Below are positions 8,377-18,526 of a DNA stretch of 64,000 nt, in pieces. Under the pieces are notes generated by a model, which saw only the letters and a list, made by a program, of their open reading frames with translations, did no database searches and was not told where the DNA came from. The position numbers were made by a program, and so were the translations under genes. The DNA lies in assembly GCA_963751355.1 (NCBI GenBank), contig CAVVVS010000121.1:1-64000 (forward strand), in the 5' to 3' direction. The stretch's first letter is position 1. Every line of letters starts with the position of its first letter. The stretch is from CAVVVS01 sp963751355 (lineage in GTDB: Bacteria > Bacteroidota > Ignavibacteria > Ignavibacteriales > Ignavibacteriaceae).

Positions 8377-11300
8377 TTAAAAATAAGCTCTTACCTCCGC
8401 ACGTGCGGTGTGAACTACCCGCTCACCTCCCTGCAGCCTTCCGTTATAACTAAGAGTCGATTGTAGATTGTTAGATAAACGATAATCAAAATTAACACTC
8501 CAAAAATAGTTTTTTCCTACAACATTTCCTTCGGTTAATTCGAAAGGTAAAAAGTTTTTGGTTGTGTTTGCTGATAATTCGCTCCTTTCAATTTCTGTCC
8601 TTAGCCTTCCTTTGCCCGCAATCGAAAGTGTAAATCGCAGGGATTGTGAATTCATGTCTATCGTAGTCGGATTGGCAGGATGATCATCAATGCTTTTACC
8701 GACCTTGATTTTAAATCCAACTTCTATGTCTCTTTCAGGTCTGTAAGAAAAATCCGAAATAATCTTATTACCGGTAATCTCTCTGACACGGTTCGACGCC
8801 GCAGTTGCCGACACATTATCCGTGGTGGTTATTATATCGGTCTGGTTACCGATTTCAGGCATCAACCTGAATGTTAATCGGGCACTTCTTTCCCTGTTGT
8901 AGGCTCTTTCGACTCCATCACTGTATTGATTTAAACTTTTTCTTTGGGAATATCTGAATCTCATCGAAAATTCAGGATCGTTTTCAAACAAAAATAAATC
9001 CTGCTGAATATAATTAAATCCGTTAATTGTTTTATCAGGATTTTGAAAAGCAGCAAAATCGAGTAAATATATTTTTTTATAATTCGTCTCCCTCGTGTTT
9101 TCTTCCACCCGCCAGTAAGTTTCGCTTGAAACCGGGCTCAATACTTTTCCTAGAAAAGAACCATTATCGAACATTTCACCATATTTTACTTTCCACCTGG
9201 TATTCATCTTCAAATTTATAACCGGATATAATTTATCGGTTGGTACGGTAACAACTATGTAATCTCCGTCGAACACAGCAGGCTCAAATTCGTTTTCATC
9301 TTTAAGGCCGTTATGATTCAAATCTCCCAGGTAGATGTAATTACCATCGCCTTTTTTAACCTGTACAAATACTCTTTGGAGCTTAGCCGATTTTTGTGTG
9401 GCTACTTCATAATAAATGTTCCCGGAAATGGGTCTCCAGAGATTTAACCTGGTTTGAGATCTAACAAGAATAGTTTGATTATTCAAAAATCCATTTTCTT
9501 TAAATGGTTGTGTATATTTTTTATTCCGGAATGTAAGATTTAATGTAGAATTTACTTCGCTTATTCCGTTATAACTTACTTCATAATTTTGTCCTACTGA
9601 CCAAGATTCTTTATTCATAATCCCGGCTAAAGGTGAATAATCATTTCTGACGGAATATTGGGCTTTAAGATTTAAACCGCCTAAATCTGTTACCTGAATA
9701 AATGGATCTATTTCGTTATATTTTAAACCGGATGATAAAAGTGAATCGGAACTTCCCTGTTTATCGTTTTTATTTTCGGCAAGGAAATCGATGCCCGGTT
9801 TTAGTATGCCGAATGAATAGTATGCATTTCCTTTCTGTCTGAGCCAATAGCTTTTTATATCACTGTTTTCCGAGGATACATAGTCCAGATTGTAATCTAA
9901 ATTATAATTTTTATTATCAGAAAAATGCAGCGTATTATTGAATCTATTCGAATTAAAATTATTTCCTTCCTTTAACAAGCCGTAAGATGAAGTAATATTC
10001 ATTTCCTTTATTGGAATCAGATTCAGGTTAATCTCACGTAAAGTTTGATCCTGTGATTGCTCCGTATTTGATAGATTATAATTTCTATTAAACTCTACGG
10101 CATTAAACCTGTCAAGCGATGAAAACCTTCCTTGAACAAACCTGTCTTTATAGGATAGACCCACTTTTCCAAAATCCACATTTGAAATTTTTACATCCCT
10201 CGGCTGCATTTCAAAATAAATGTTCCGCGCGTAGCCAAAATTATTATTATTACCAATGCTGGAAAACCGGTTTCTATCCCAAAGACTTCCGGCATATTCA
10301 AAATTAATTTTAAAACCGTCCATAGGTGAATAATTTAACACAATATTCCCCATTTGTTTTAACTCGGGAAGAGGTAATAAGATTATTGGGGCAAAACTTC
10401 CCTGGTTAATTCCAACAAATTGAAATCGCCCAAGACTCTCCCGGTTATAATCCCCATTATTTATACCGACAAAACTAAAGGTAACATCATAAATTGCTTT
10501 TGAACTACCGGGATTATAATTATAAAACGAATAAGTATTTCCTTTAATCACAGTATCAATCTTTTCATAAACTCCTTTTATTACGCCTTGAGAATCGGGT
10601 TTGGCCAGAGCAACACCCGAGCTGGAAGCTTTAAATCTGTCATTTCCGGCTTCAGCAAGATTTTTTTTATCGGCGTTTGTTAAGGATATATCGATAGGGG
10701 CGTCCTGGTTATCACCTTCCCTAAGATATTCAACCTGAATACTTAGCTTTTTTTGGAAAAAATTGGATTTTATTCCTGTACCGAAAAAACTGCGTTCATA
10801 TTGCCTTGTAGTATATTCAAAGTCAACGGAAATTCTGCTGGCAGAAGTTATGAGTCTGTTAGGTGTAAAAGTTATCTGGGCATTGGAATATTCTATCACA
10901 TAATCGTTGTTCTCGCCTCTCTTCATTTCAACGCCGTCAACGTATACATGTTCCGTTCCGGCTATTACAATTATATCCGGTTCATTATTAGACCCCGTAA
11001 GTTGATATGGCCCTTGTACTCCGTCGGAACCATTAAATTGGTTAGTAATGAACTTACCTTTTGAACTAGCCACGGCAACATAAGCTTTATCATCTTTATA
11101 ACGAAATTCTCCCATTAATCCCTGTAGTTTCCTGCTTATATTTCCGAACTCACCGTAATTTTCCTGCAATTCATAATCACCGAACGTTCCTGTAGCATTT
11201 GGATGTTTTACCTGGATAAATACTCTGTCTAGCTCATTTAGTTTAGCGGTATTACCTTCAGGCTGAATAGGCGTATTCTGATCGGTTAAGGCAGCAACAA

Positions 11301-11874
11301 CTTCTATATTATTTGAAAGTTTACCTGAAAGCTGCAGACGCAGGCCACTGTTCAAGGAAAAGTCCTTAGTTGTACCAACCGTGAAACCTCGGACAATCGT
11401 CCCGCTTTTTTCTACATTACTTCCGAAAATAGATTCCGGAGTAAAAGCATTCTCTTCCTTTTGAACACTTCTGACGGTATCACCGGTTATTTTATTATAT
11501 CGAAGTACTAAACTTCTTTTCTGATATTCACTTTTAAGACCTAAGTTAATTACTACATAACGTACTATTAGGGTGTCGAATAAAGAGTAAGGGAGATTGG
11601 GTGATAATTGAAAAGAAGAAGATTTATAATCCATTTTATAATCCTCTTTATTCAAAACAGAATCTCTTAGCGTAATTGTTTCCGTATTCGGCACTATACC
11701 GACTCGTGACAATTTATAATTATTATCAAAATTTATATGTATTGTATCGGTAACAATCGATGAATAATATTTTATTTGTGCCGACAATTTTACTTGCACA
11801 ATAAAAATTATCGCTAAGACTGCTATAATTTTATACTTAAGGTTCAAAAGAAGATTATATTTTATGAATGCCAA
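8377..11874 (-). CDS. Large outer-membrane beta-barrel-type protein, function unknown
   Basis: The 1165-residue protein has an N-terminal signal peptide (KIIAVLAIIFIVQVKLSAQ, cleavage likely after SAQ). Segments rich in alternating polar and hydrophobic residues follow, and the chain ends ARAEVRAYF, where the final phenylalanine is the usual sign of a protein inserted by the BAM complex. The middle contains a segment with HVYVDGVEMKRGENNDYVIE and ITFTPNRLITSASRISVDF that reads like the domains found in large SprA-type cell-surface proteins, but I cannot place it in that family with confidence. The assigned start is TTG at 11874 with a weak ribosome site; no ATG is available before the signal peptide. 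Substrate or role is unknown. Confidence 0.7.
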   Translation of the reverse strand: MAFIKYNLLLNLKYKIIAVLAIIFIVQVKLSAQIKYYSSIVTDTIHINFDNNYKLSRVGIVPNTETITLRDSVLNKEDYKMDYKSSSFQLSPNLPYSLFDTLIVRYVVINLGLKSEYQKRSLVLRYNKITGDTVRSVQKEENAFTPESIFGSNVEKSGTIVRGFTVGTTKDFSLNSGLRLQLSGKLSNNIEVVAALTDQNTPIQPEGNTAKLNELDRVFIQVKHPNATGTFGDYELQENYGEFGNISRKLQGLMGEFRYKDDKAYVAVASSKGKFITNQFNGSDGVQGPYQLTGSNNEPDIIVIAGTEHVYVDGVEMKRGENNDYVIEYSNAQITFTPNRLITSASRISVDFEYTTRQYERSFFGTGIKSNFFQKKLSIQVEYLREGDNQDAPIDISLTNADKKNLAEAGNDRFKASSSGVALAKPDSQGVIKGVYEKIDTVIKGNTYSFYNYNPGSSKAIYDVTFSFVGINNGDYNRESLGRFQFVGINQGSFAPIILLPLPELKQMGNIVLNYSPMDGFKINFEYAGSLWDRNRFSSIGNNNNFGYARNIYFEMQPRDVKISNVDFGKVGLSYKDRFVQGRFSSLDRFNAVEFNRNYNLSNTEQSQDQTLREINLNLIPIKEMNITSSYGLLKEGNNFNSNRFNNTLHFSDNKNYNLDYNLDYVSSENSDIKSYWLRQKGNAYYSFGILKPGIDFLAENKNDKQGSSDSLLSSGLKYNEIDPFIQVTDLGGLNLKAQYSVRNDYSPLAGIMNKESWSVGQNYEVSYNGISEVNSTLNLTFRNKKYTQPFKENGFLNNQTILVRSQTRLNLWRPISGNIYYEVATQKSAKLQRVFVQVKKGDGNYIYLGDLNHNGLKDENEFEPAVFDGDYIVVTVPTDKLYPVINLKMNTRWKVKYGEMFDNGSFLGKVLSPVSSETYWRVEENTRETNYKKIYLLDFAAFQNPDKTINGFNYIQQDLFLFENDPEFSMRFRYSQRKSLNQYSDGVERAYNRERSARLTFRLMPEIGNQTDIITTTDNVSATAASNRVREITGNKIISDFSYRPERDIEVGFKIKVGKSIDDHPANPTTIDMNSQSLRFTLSIAGKGRLRTEIERSELSANTTKNFLPFELTEGNVVGKNYFWSVNFDYRLSNNLQSTLSYNGRLQGGERVVHTARAEVRAYF

Positions 11875-11940
11875 ATCTAAATTTACCAGTTTCTTTTATC
11901 AAGTCTATAATTAAAAGCATAAAATATTTGCGAAAAGGAG

Positions 11941-11966
11941 AAAAAATGCTCCTTCAAGGTAAGGAG
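11941..11966 (-). terminator. Probable terminator of the MacAB-type cluster
   Basis: On the minus strand a 6-bp stem (CTCCTT / AAGGAG, 6-base loop) is followed by C, A and six T. It lies about 190 bases past the last permease stop and before the outer-membrane protein gene. Confidence 0.55.
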
Positions 11967-12153
11967 GAAACCTGAGGCTGGAAATTTTCAGAACAGCATA
12001 ACCTTCATGTGACCGCAATAAATTACTCAAGTTCAATTTATTTGCTCATGTTGAACATCATTGATTTTAAAAACAATAAAGCTACCAATTACAAAAATAA
12101 AAATTATAAATCACTAAAATTGACTTATGTTAATAAGAAACTGTAGTGTTAGA

Positions 12154-13386
12154 TTATTCATATCTCAAAGCCTCAATCGGATCGAGATTTGCTGCTTTAT
12201 ATGCAGGATACGTTCCGAAAACAACTCCGACAATTATACATAATGATAAGCCGATAATAATCCAATCAACCGGAATTGCAGCTTGCGCGTTTAGAGCACT
12301 GCCTGCAAGATTTCCAATTCCAATCCCAAGAACAATCCCGACAACTCCGCCCATCAGGCATAATGTGATAGCCTCCATCAGAAATTGAACTAGTATGTTG
12401 CTCCTTCTTGCTCCGACTGCTTTTCTAATACCAATTTCGCGGGTTCTTTCCGTAACGGAGACAAGCATAATGTTCATAATACCTACTCCTGCCGCCAAAA
12501 GAGCAATAATTGAAATTACCATAGCGCCTATTCTAACACCTCCAGTAATATCGTTAATTTGGGACATGAGAGATTCATTGCTTAATATCTCAAAATCATT
12601 ATCTTCACCGGGGGGAACCTTCCTAATGGTTCGCATATACCCTATTACAGATTCAATAGTGGCATCATAATCATCTTTGCTGTTTGACATAACCGTAATA
12701 TCTACGCTTCTTGTCCTTCTTCCATACATGTTCTGAAATGTTGTAATAGGCATAATCAAATAACTGTCCTCACTCTGCCCGAAAAAGCTTGGCATTTTTT
12801 CCAATACTCCAATTACTTGAAGCGGTCTTCCGCGAACTGTAACTATTTTTCCAACCGGATCTAAATTCGGGAATAACTTTTCGACAACATCCTTCCCAAG
12901 AATACACACATCATTTGAGTACTGGATATCTGTTTCCCTGATTTCTCTTCCACTCTCAACTTTTAAGCTGCTTGTTCTCATTACACCTGTCGTAATTCCT
13001 GTAACATAAATATTCGGGTTAGTCTGTTCGCGGTTATATTTAACCACTATTCCCCCTGTGCCTTGATCAGCACCCATATATTTAACATTAGTCATTAATG
13101 TTTGTAACTTGTAAAAATCTTCAAGAGTAATATCTTTCCTATTTCTGTATTTAGCCCACGAGCCTGGTCCACCCGTACGAATTGCCGGATATTTTTGCAC
13201 TTGAAATGTATTTTTACTTAAAAATGAGATCCCGCTCTCAATGCTGTCCTGAAGCATTGTAATAATGGTCATTATTACAATGATCGAAAAAATTCCTACA
13301 ACTATACCTAGAATTGTCAAGAGTGTTCGGAGCAGGTTTGTTTTTAGAGAGTCGAACGATACAAAAAAGATTTGTTTTAGTTTCAT
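12154..13386 (-). CDS. ABC transporter permease, MacB/FtsX type (paralogue 1)
   Basis: I take the ATG at 13386 (MKLKQIFF, with GGGGAA upstream) rather than an earlier possible start at 13419. This gives 410 residues, exactly the length of the two paralogues upstream, with matching N-termini. The layout is MacB-like: one membrane helix (residues about 20-45), a large periplasmic domain (MacB_PCD) with the paralogue-shared GPGSWAKYRNRKD segment, then an FtsX domain with three helices beginning around SVTERTREIGIRKAVGARR and ending DPIEALRYE. Unlike full MacB it has no ATPase domain, so it would use the separate ATPase at 17793-18512. It is the last gene of the cluster. Substrate unknown. Confidence 0.9.
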   Translation of the reverse strand: MKLKQIFFVSFDSLKTNLLRTLLTILGIVVGIFSIIVIMTIITMLQDSIESGISFLSKNTFQVQKYPAIRTGGPGSWAKYRNRKDITLEDFYKLQTLMTNVKYMGADQGTGGIVVKYNREQTNPNIYVTGITTGVMRTSSLKVESGREIRETDIQYSNDVCILGKDVVEKLFPNLDPVGKIVTVRGRPLQVIGVLEKMPSFFGQSEDSYLIMPITTFQNMYGRRTRSVDITVMSNSKDDYDATIESVIGYMRTIRKVPPGEDNDFEILSNESLMSQINDITGGVRIGAMVISIIALLAAGVGIMNIMLVSVTERTREIGIRKAVGARRSNILVQFLMEAITLCLMGGVVGIVLGIGIGNLAGSALNAQAAIPVDWIIIGLSLCIIVGVVFGTYPAYKAANLDPIEALRYE

Positions 13387-13757
13387 GGAAATGTTCCCCA
13401 ATAAATATTTCAGCTCCACATGTATATAATAATAATTATAATTTTCATTAAAGGAAAGGAATTTTGATTATGAGTGCGTAAATCCGATTGAGATTTGAAT
13501 TGTTTAGTGAATATATTGATTCATCGACGGCTTTTTATAAAAATGAATTGATATGTTTAATCCTAATGTAAGCCGGACATTTTATGAAGTATAACTTAAA
13601 AGGCGAAAAATCATAAATTGACAATAACCTGGGTTTCCATGAAAAAATATTTCCAAAATTAATGGAAAGCCAGGATAAAGACCGAAACTCCGGAAATTTC
13701 TAAAGTGGAAATTACTTTTCCTGATAGCCTAAATTTATTTTTATTTTTTGATACGTC
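13387..13757. other. Intergenic region between permease paralogues 1 and 2
   Basis: This gap of about 370 bases breaks the otherwise packed cluster. I see no open frame, strong hairpin or repeat shared with the next gap (14991-15279). It may hold a promoter for the last permease, which would let that paralogue be expressed on its own. Confidence 0.4.
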
Positions 13758-14990
13758 TTATTCATGTCTTAACGCTTCAATAGGATCCATATTTGCGGCT
13801 TTATATGCAGGATATGTTCCAAAAACCACTCCTACAATTACGCAGAGTGATAAACCCAGGATTACCCAATCATAAGGTATCGACATTGCGGCATTGAGCA
13901 TACTCCCCGCAAGGTTACCGATTCCAACTCCAATTACTATACCAATAAAACCGCCAATTAAACATAAAACAACTGCTTCGGCAAGGAACTGCAACAGAAT
14001 GTTTGATCTTCGTGCACCCACAGCTTTCCTAATCCCAATTTCCCTCGTTCTTTCAGTAACCGATACAAGCATGATGTTCATGATCCCCACACCGGCAGCT
14101 AACAAAGCGATTATGGATATCACCATTGCCCCTATTTTTACACCGCTCGTAATATCATTAACTTGTGTTAACAAAGATTCATTGCTGAAAATTTCGAAAT
14201 CATTTTCTTCACCGGGATCTACCTTTCTTATAGTACGGAAATAACCTATTGCAGATTCTATAGTAGCTTGATAATCTTCCTTACTTTCGGACATGACAGT
14301 TATATTAACACTTCGTGAATATTTTCCATACATTGATTGAAATGTGGTTATGGGAATTACCGCGTAGTTATCTCTTGTTTGTCCAAACATTTGCGGCTGT
14401 TTTTCCATTATTCCGATTACCTTAAAGGGGTACCTATTGATTCTAATAATTTTCCCGAGAGGATTCATGTTAGTAAACAATACATCAACTATATCCTGCC
14501 CTAACAAGCATACGTCATTTGAATATTGAATATCCAGATTTCTAATATCTCTACCGTATGCAATATTCCAATCATTTGTCTTCATTGCCCCCGCAGTGAT
14601 TCCTGCCAAAGAAATATTTGGATTAGTTTCTTCTTTTCCATATTTAACGATTACACCTGATTGCCATTGTTCTGCTCCTATATATTTCGCACTGGTGAGC
14701 ATTCCTTTAAGCCTTCGATAATCCTCTAAAGTAAGATCTTTCCTGTTGCGGTATTTTGCCCAGGAACCCGGACCGCCGGTATGCATTGCAGGCCATTTCT
14801 GTATCTGAAATGTATTTTTACCAAGCATTGAGAAACCCTCCTCAATGCTGTTTTGGAGAACAGTGATTATTGTCATAATAACAATAATTGAGAAAATACC
14901 GACCACAACACCTAGTATCGTCAGAAAAGTTCTTAGCCTGTTTGTTTTTAATGAATTTAATGAAACGAAAAAGACTTGGCTTAATCTCAT
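13758..14990 (-). CDS. ABC transporter permease, MacB/FtsX type (paralogue 2)
   Basis: This 410-residue protein is very similar along its whole length to paralogues 1 and 3: the same first helix (LRTFLTILGVVVGIFSIIVI), the same GPGSWAKYRNRKD segment, the same EENDFEIFSNESLLTQ region and the same FtsX block with SVTERTREIGIRKAVGARR and the DPIEALRHE end. The periplasmic domain differs most between residues about 75 and 230, where partner or substrate binding would be expected. It is separated from its neighbours by 289 and about 370 bases. It is likely a half-transporter working with the ATPase of the same cluster, as a homodimer or mixed dimer. Confidence 0.9.
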   Translation of the reverse strand: MRLSQVFFVSLNSLKTNRLRTFLTILGVVVGIFSIIVIMTIITVLQNSIEEGFSMLGKNTFQIQKWPAMHTGGPGSWAKYRNRKDLTLEDYRRLKGMLTSAKYIGAEQWQSGVIVKYGKEETNPNISLAGITAGAMKTNDWNIAYGRDIRNLDIQYSNDVCLLGQDIVDVLFTNMNPLGKIIRINRYPFKVIGIMEKQPQMFGQTRDNYAVIPITTFQSMYGKYSRSVNITVMSESKEDYQATIESAIGYFRTIRKVDPGEENDFEIFSNESLLTQVNDITSGVKIGAMVISIIALLAAGVGIMNIMLVSVTERTREIGIRKAVGARRSNILLQFLAEAVVLCLIGGFIGIVIGVGIGNLAGSMLNAAMSIPYDWVILGLSLCVIVGVVFGTYPAYKAANMDPIEALRHE

Positions 14991-15279
14991 GTTGTTACTC
15001 CCATGTTATTATGCTGAACAAAAGTTATAAACACAACAGTATTTATAATTGTTGAGCATTTTGTACTTGAAAAATACAATTTCTTAGTTAGGGTTTTTCT
15101 CTCTCCAGAGAAATCCAGCACGGGATTAAGTATAGGGATTTGAATTAATCATTTAAACTAATGAACCGATAATTTGAAATTACTGTATTGGAAAGTAATC
15201 TTTAGCTTTTTTCTTACCCCTCTAAAATAAAAAAGATTTTATCATTAATACTGGCTAAATAGTTATTGTAATAAAAGTC

Positions 15280-16512
15280 TTATTCATGTCTTAATGCTTC
15301 TATAGGATCAAGATTTGCTGCTTTATATGCCGGGTATGTTCCGAAAATTACACCCACCATAATGCACAGAGCAAATCCAATAATTACCCAATTAATGGGT
15401 ATTGCCATTTGGGCATTCAAATAACTCCCGGCTAAATTACCTACACCCACCCCAAGAATTATTCCTATAAATCCTCCCGTCAAACACAAAATAACAGCTT
15501 CTACAAGAAATTGTACGAGGATAGATGATTTTCTTGCGCCAATTGCTTTTCTAACACCAATTTCCCTTGTTCTTTCTGTTACAGATACAAGCATTATATT
15601 CATTATTCCAACACCGGCAGCCAACAATGCAATAATGGAAATTACAAGCGCCCCGATTCGAACTCCGCTGGTAATATTATTAATTTGCCCCATTATCGAT
15701 TCATTGCTGTATATATCAAAGTCATTAGGTTGACCGGCATCTACTTTTCTTATAACTCTCATATAACCGATTGCAGACTCGATTGTTGCATCATATGTAT
15801 TCGTGTTACTAGACATTACTGTAATGTCAATACTTCTATGCAGTTTTCCGAAAACACTTTGAAATGTTGTTATTGGAATAAGGACATTATTATCTCTGCT
15901 TCTTCCGAATAATTGAGGCTGTTTTTCCAGCACCCCGATAACTTTTACTGGATAATTATTTATTTTTATTATTTGTCCTACCGGATTTATACTAGGGAAT
16001 AATTTATCTACAATATCCTGACCGATGTCGCAAACATCGTTCGAATATTGTACATCCACGCTTCTAATATTTCTACCGTAAGTTGCTACCCAATTGTTCG
16101 TTTTCATAGCTTCCGCCGTAATCCCAACTACTGAAATATTCGGATTAGTTTCAGTATTACTATATTTTACAACAACACCTCCCCTATCATCCTGGGCACC
16201 TACATATTTAGCCTGCTTCAACATACTTTTTAGTCTATAGTAATCGTCCAAAGTTATGTCTTTTCTATTCCGGTATTTTCGCCATGCTTGATGACCGCCT
16301 GTCATAATCGCAGGAAATTTTTGGATTTCGAAAGTATTTTGACCAAGCTGCGAAAATCCGTTCTTAATACTTGTTTGCAGCATCGTAATTATAGTCATAA
16401 TCACTATTACGGAAAAAATACCTACAACTACACCCAACATTGTTAACAAAGTTCTCAATTTATTACTTTTAACTGACTGAAAAGCAATATTAACGGATTC
16501 CTGTATTCTCAT
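15280..16512 (-). CDS. ABC transporter permease, MacB/FtsX type (paralogue 3)
   Basis: The 410-residue protein has the MacB_PCD plus FtsX organisation of paralogues 1 and 2, with slightly more divergence (MTGGHQAWRKYRNRKD in place of the GPGSWAKY version, REIGVRKAIGARKSS in the FtsX block). Its ATG overlaps the stop codon of the upstream permease (TAATG), so the two are translationally coupled. That favours joint production of paralogues 3 and 4, and possibly a heterodimeric permease. Substrate unknown. Confidence 0.9.
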   Translation of the reverse strand: MRIQESVNIAFQSVKSNKLRTLLTMLGVVVGIFSVIVIMTIITMLQTSIKNGFSQLGQNTFEIQKFPAIMTGGHQAWRKYRNRKDITLDDYYRLKSMLKQAKYVGAQDDRGGVVVKYSNTETNPNISVVGITAEAMKTNNWVATYGRNIRSVDVQYSNDVCDIGQDIVDKLFPSINPVGQIIKINNYPVKVIGVLEKQPQLFGRSRDNNVLIPITTFQSVFGKLHRSIDITVMSSNTNTYDATIESAIGYMRVIRKVDAGQPNDFDIYSNESIMGQINNITSGVRIGALVISIIALLAAGVGIMNIMLVSVTERTREIGVRKAIGARKSSILVQFLVEAVILCLTGGFIGIILGVGVGNLAGSYLNAQMAIPINWVIIGFALCIMVGVIFGTYPAYKAANLDPIEALRHE

Positions 16513-17756
16513 TATTCAAACCTCAAAGCTTCAACGGGATCCATCTTAGCAGCCGTATAAGCGGGCGCTAAGCCTGAAATAACACCGGTTAGTAAAGATA
16601 CACCAATAGCTATTACAACGGCATTATATTGTATCGATGTAGGAATAAATTGGTTTACTAATAAACTGAGCAAAATCGCTGCTATTAAGCCGATAATGCC
16701 GCCAACCAGGCATATAGCAGATGACTCGAATAAAAACTGAGCTAGAATAGTTCTTCTTTTTGCTCCGATAGCTTTACGCAGCCCTATTTCCTTAGTCCTT
16801 TCTTTAACGGAAACAAACATAATATTCATAATTCCAATTGCACCCACAAAAAGAGATAACCCGGTGATAAATAATCCGGCTATCTGTATAACGCCTACTC
16901 TTTTATTATAAGCATCAATCAGCGCTTCCTGCTGATTTATTCCAAAATCGTCCTTATCATTATAAGCTAGTCCTCTAACCTTTCTCATAATTCCTTCCGC
17001 TTCCGCTTTGGTATCTGCTACCATTGCAGGGCCTGCAGCACGGACATTTATAGAAATGCTCCTCATTCTATGACCTGCAAAATATTTAAATACAGTGCCT
17101 AACGGGACATATACTCGTTGATCGGGATTAAAGCTTCCTAAAAGGAAACTGCCTTGTTTATCAAGGACCCCGATAACTTTAAAATTTATATTTCCTACTT
17201 TAACATATTTATCCAATGCATCTTTGTGCGGGAATAAATCTTCAGCTACCTGGTAGCCCAATACACAAACCTCACGTGCACTTTTACTTTCAATTTCGGA
17301 ATAGAATCGACCTTGAGAGAATGTGAAATTCGTTGTTTTCACATAGTCACCGTCCGAACCGTTAACAAACACGTTGTCAACCGTTTTTTGTTTATACTTT
17401 ATTGTTTGTCGAGTATCTAGCGATGGTGCAACAGCTACCGGCGATTTAGCTAACGCTTTGAACTTCCTATAATCATCCATTGTTATGTTTCGACGATTTC
17501 TCATTTCCCACCAGGGAACATTTGAAAACCAGGTCCACTTATCTATATATAAAACGTCGGAACCCATCGCGCTGATTCCTTTTTGAAAGGAGTTATCTAT
17601 CCCCTTAATTGCCGTAGTCATCAGAACGACAACAGTTATACCAATAAATATTCCGAGCATTGTTAAAGCAGACCTAACTTTGTTTGCTTTAATTGCCCTT
17701 AAAGCAATAAACATACTCTCTTTAAATTCAAAAGATAAAAGCGCAAATCTCGACAT
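16512..17756 (-). CDS. ABC transporter permease, MacB/FtsX type (divergent fourth member)
   Basis: The 414-residue protein shares the same architecture (first helix at residues about 30-55, periplasmic domain, FtsX domain ending DPVEALRFE) but is clearly less similar to the other three. For example, it has SVKERTKEIGLRKAIGAKRR where they have SVTERTREIG. It is the permease nearest to the ATPase gene, 36 bases downstream of it, and its stop codon overlaps the start of paralogue 3. It may be the original partner of the ATPase, with the 410-residue trio arising from later duplications of a second permease; this order of events is inference. Confidence 0.9.
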   Translation of the reverse strand: MSRFALLSFEFKESMFIALRAIKANKVRSALTMLGIFIGITVVVLMTTAIKGIDNSFQKGISAMGSDVLYIDKWTWFSNVPWWEMRNRRNITMDDYRKFKALAKSPVAVAPSLDTRQTIKYKQKTVDNVFVNGSDGDYVKTTNFTFSQGRFYSEIESKSAREVCVLGYQVAEDLFPHKDALDKYVKVGNINFKVIGVLDKQGSFLLGSFNPDQRVYVPLGTVFKYFAGHRMRSISINVRAAGPAMVADTKAEAEGIMRKVRGLAYNDKDDFGINQQEALIDAYNKRVGVIQIAGLFITGLSLFVGAIGIMNIMFVSVKERTKEIGLRKAIGAKRRTILAQFLFESSAICLVGGIIGLIAAILLSLLVNQFIPTSIQYNAVVIAIGVSLLTGVISGLAPAYTAAKMDPVEALRFE

Positions 17757-17792
17757 AATTTATTCCAAGCTTTTATAAATTTTAATTATTAT

Positions 17793-18512
17793 TTAATTAA
17801 CTTCCGCACGAGCTTTCGGAATATACCTATTAACCACCGGCGAATCCGATTCAATTAAACCATCTTTTATTCTTAAAACACGAGCAGCATGTTCGGCAAT
17901 ATATTCTTCATGTGTTACAAGAATGATAGTATTACCTTTTTCATATATCACATTAAAGAGCATCATAATTTCTTCACCTGTTTTTGAATCAAGATTACCG
18001 GTTGGTTCATCAGCTAGAATTATCGAAGGTCTTGTTACTATGGCACGAGCCACGGCAACCCTTTGCCTCTGACCACCGGAAAGTTCGTTAGGTTTATGAT
18101 GCATCCTGTCCTTCAAACCAACATCTGATAAAGCCTCTTCGGCTCTTTCCTTGCGTTCGGCTGAAGAAACGCCCGCATATATCAGAGGTAATTCAACATT
18201 ATGAAGAGCATCTGATCTGGATAAAAGATTAAATGTTTGAAACACAAAACCGATTTCTCGATTTCTTATTTGTGCAAGTTGATTGTCGGTCATTTGACTT
18301 ACGCTCTTGGAGTTAAATTCATATTTCCCAGAAGTAGGTGTATCCAAACAACCAAGCATATTCATTAATGTTGATTTTCCAGAGCCGGAAGGTCCCATGA
18401 TTGCCACATATTCATTTTTATCTATTCTTAATGAAACATCTCTCAATGCATGCACTTCTTCAGTACCGACCTGATAAATTTTAGCTATGTGTTCGATATT
18501 GATAATGTTCAT
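17793..18512 (-). CDS. ABC transporter ATP-binding protein, MacB/LolD type
   Basis: I take the ATG at 18512 (MNIINIEHIAKIYQVG) with GGA eight bases upstream rather than a TTG twelve bases earlier, giving 239 residues. It has the Walker A GPSGSGKST, the Q-loop FQTFNLL, the signature LSGGQRQRVAVARAI, the Walker B IILADEPTGNLD and the switch histidine in LVTHE. The GNLDSKTGEEIM stretch is typical of the MacB/LolD/FtsE group, which drives mechanotransmission rather than classical transport through the membrane. It is the only ATPase in the cluster, so it must serve one or more of the four permeases. It lies 14 bases after the adaptor gene. Confidence 0.95.
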   Translation of the reverse strand: MNIINIEHIAKIYQVGTEEVHALRDVSLRIDKNEYVAIMGPSGSGKSTLMNMLGCLDTPTSGKYEFNSKSVSQMTDNQLAQIRNREIGFVFQTFNLLSRSDALHNVELPLIYAGVSSAERKERAEEALSDVGLKDRMHHKPNELSGGQRQRVAVARAIVTRPSIILADEPTGNLDSKTGEEIMMLFNVIYEKGNTIILVTHEEYIAEHAARVLRIKDGLIESDSPVVNRYIPKARAEVN

Positions 18513-18526
18513 CTTTAATTCCAATT

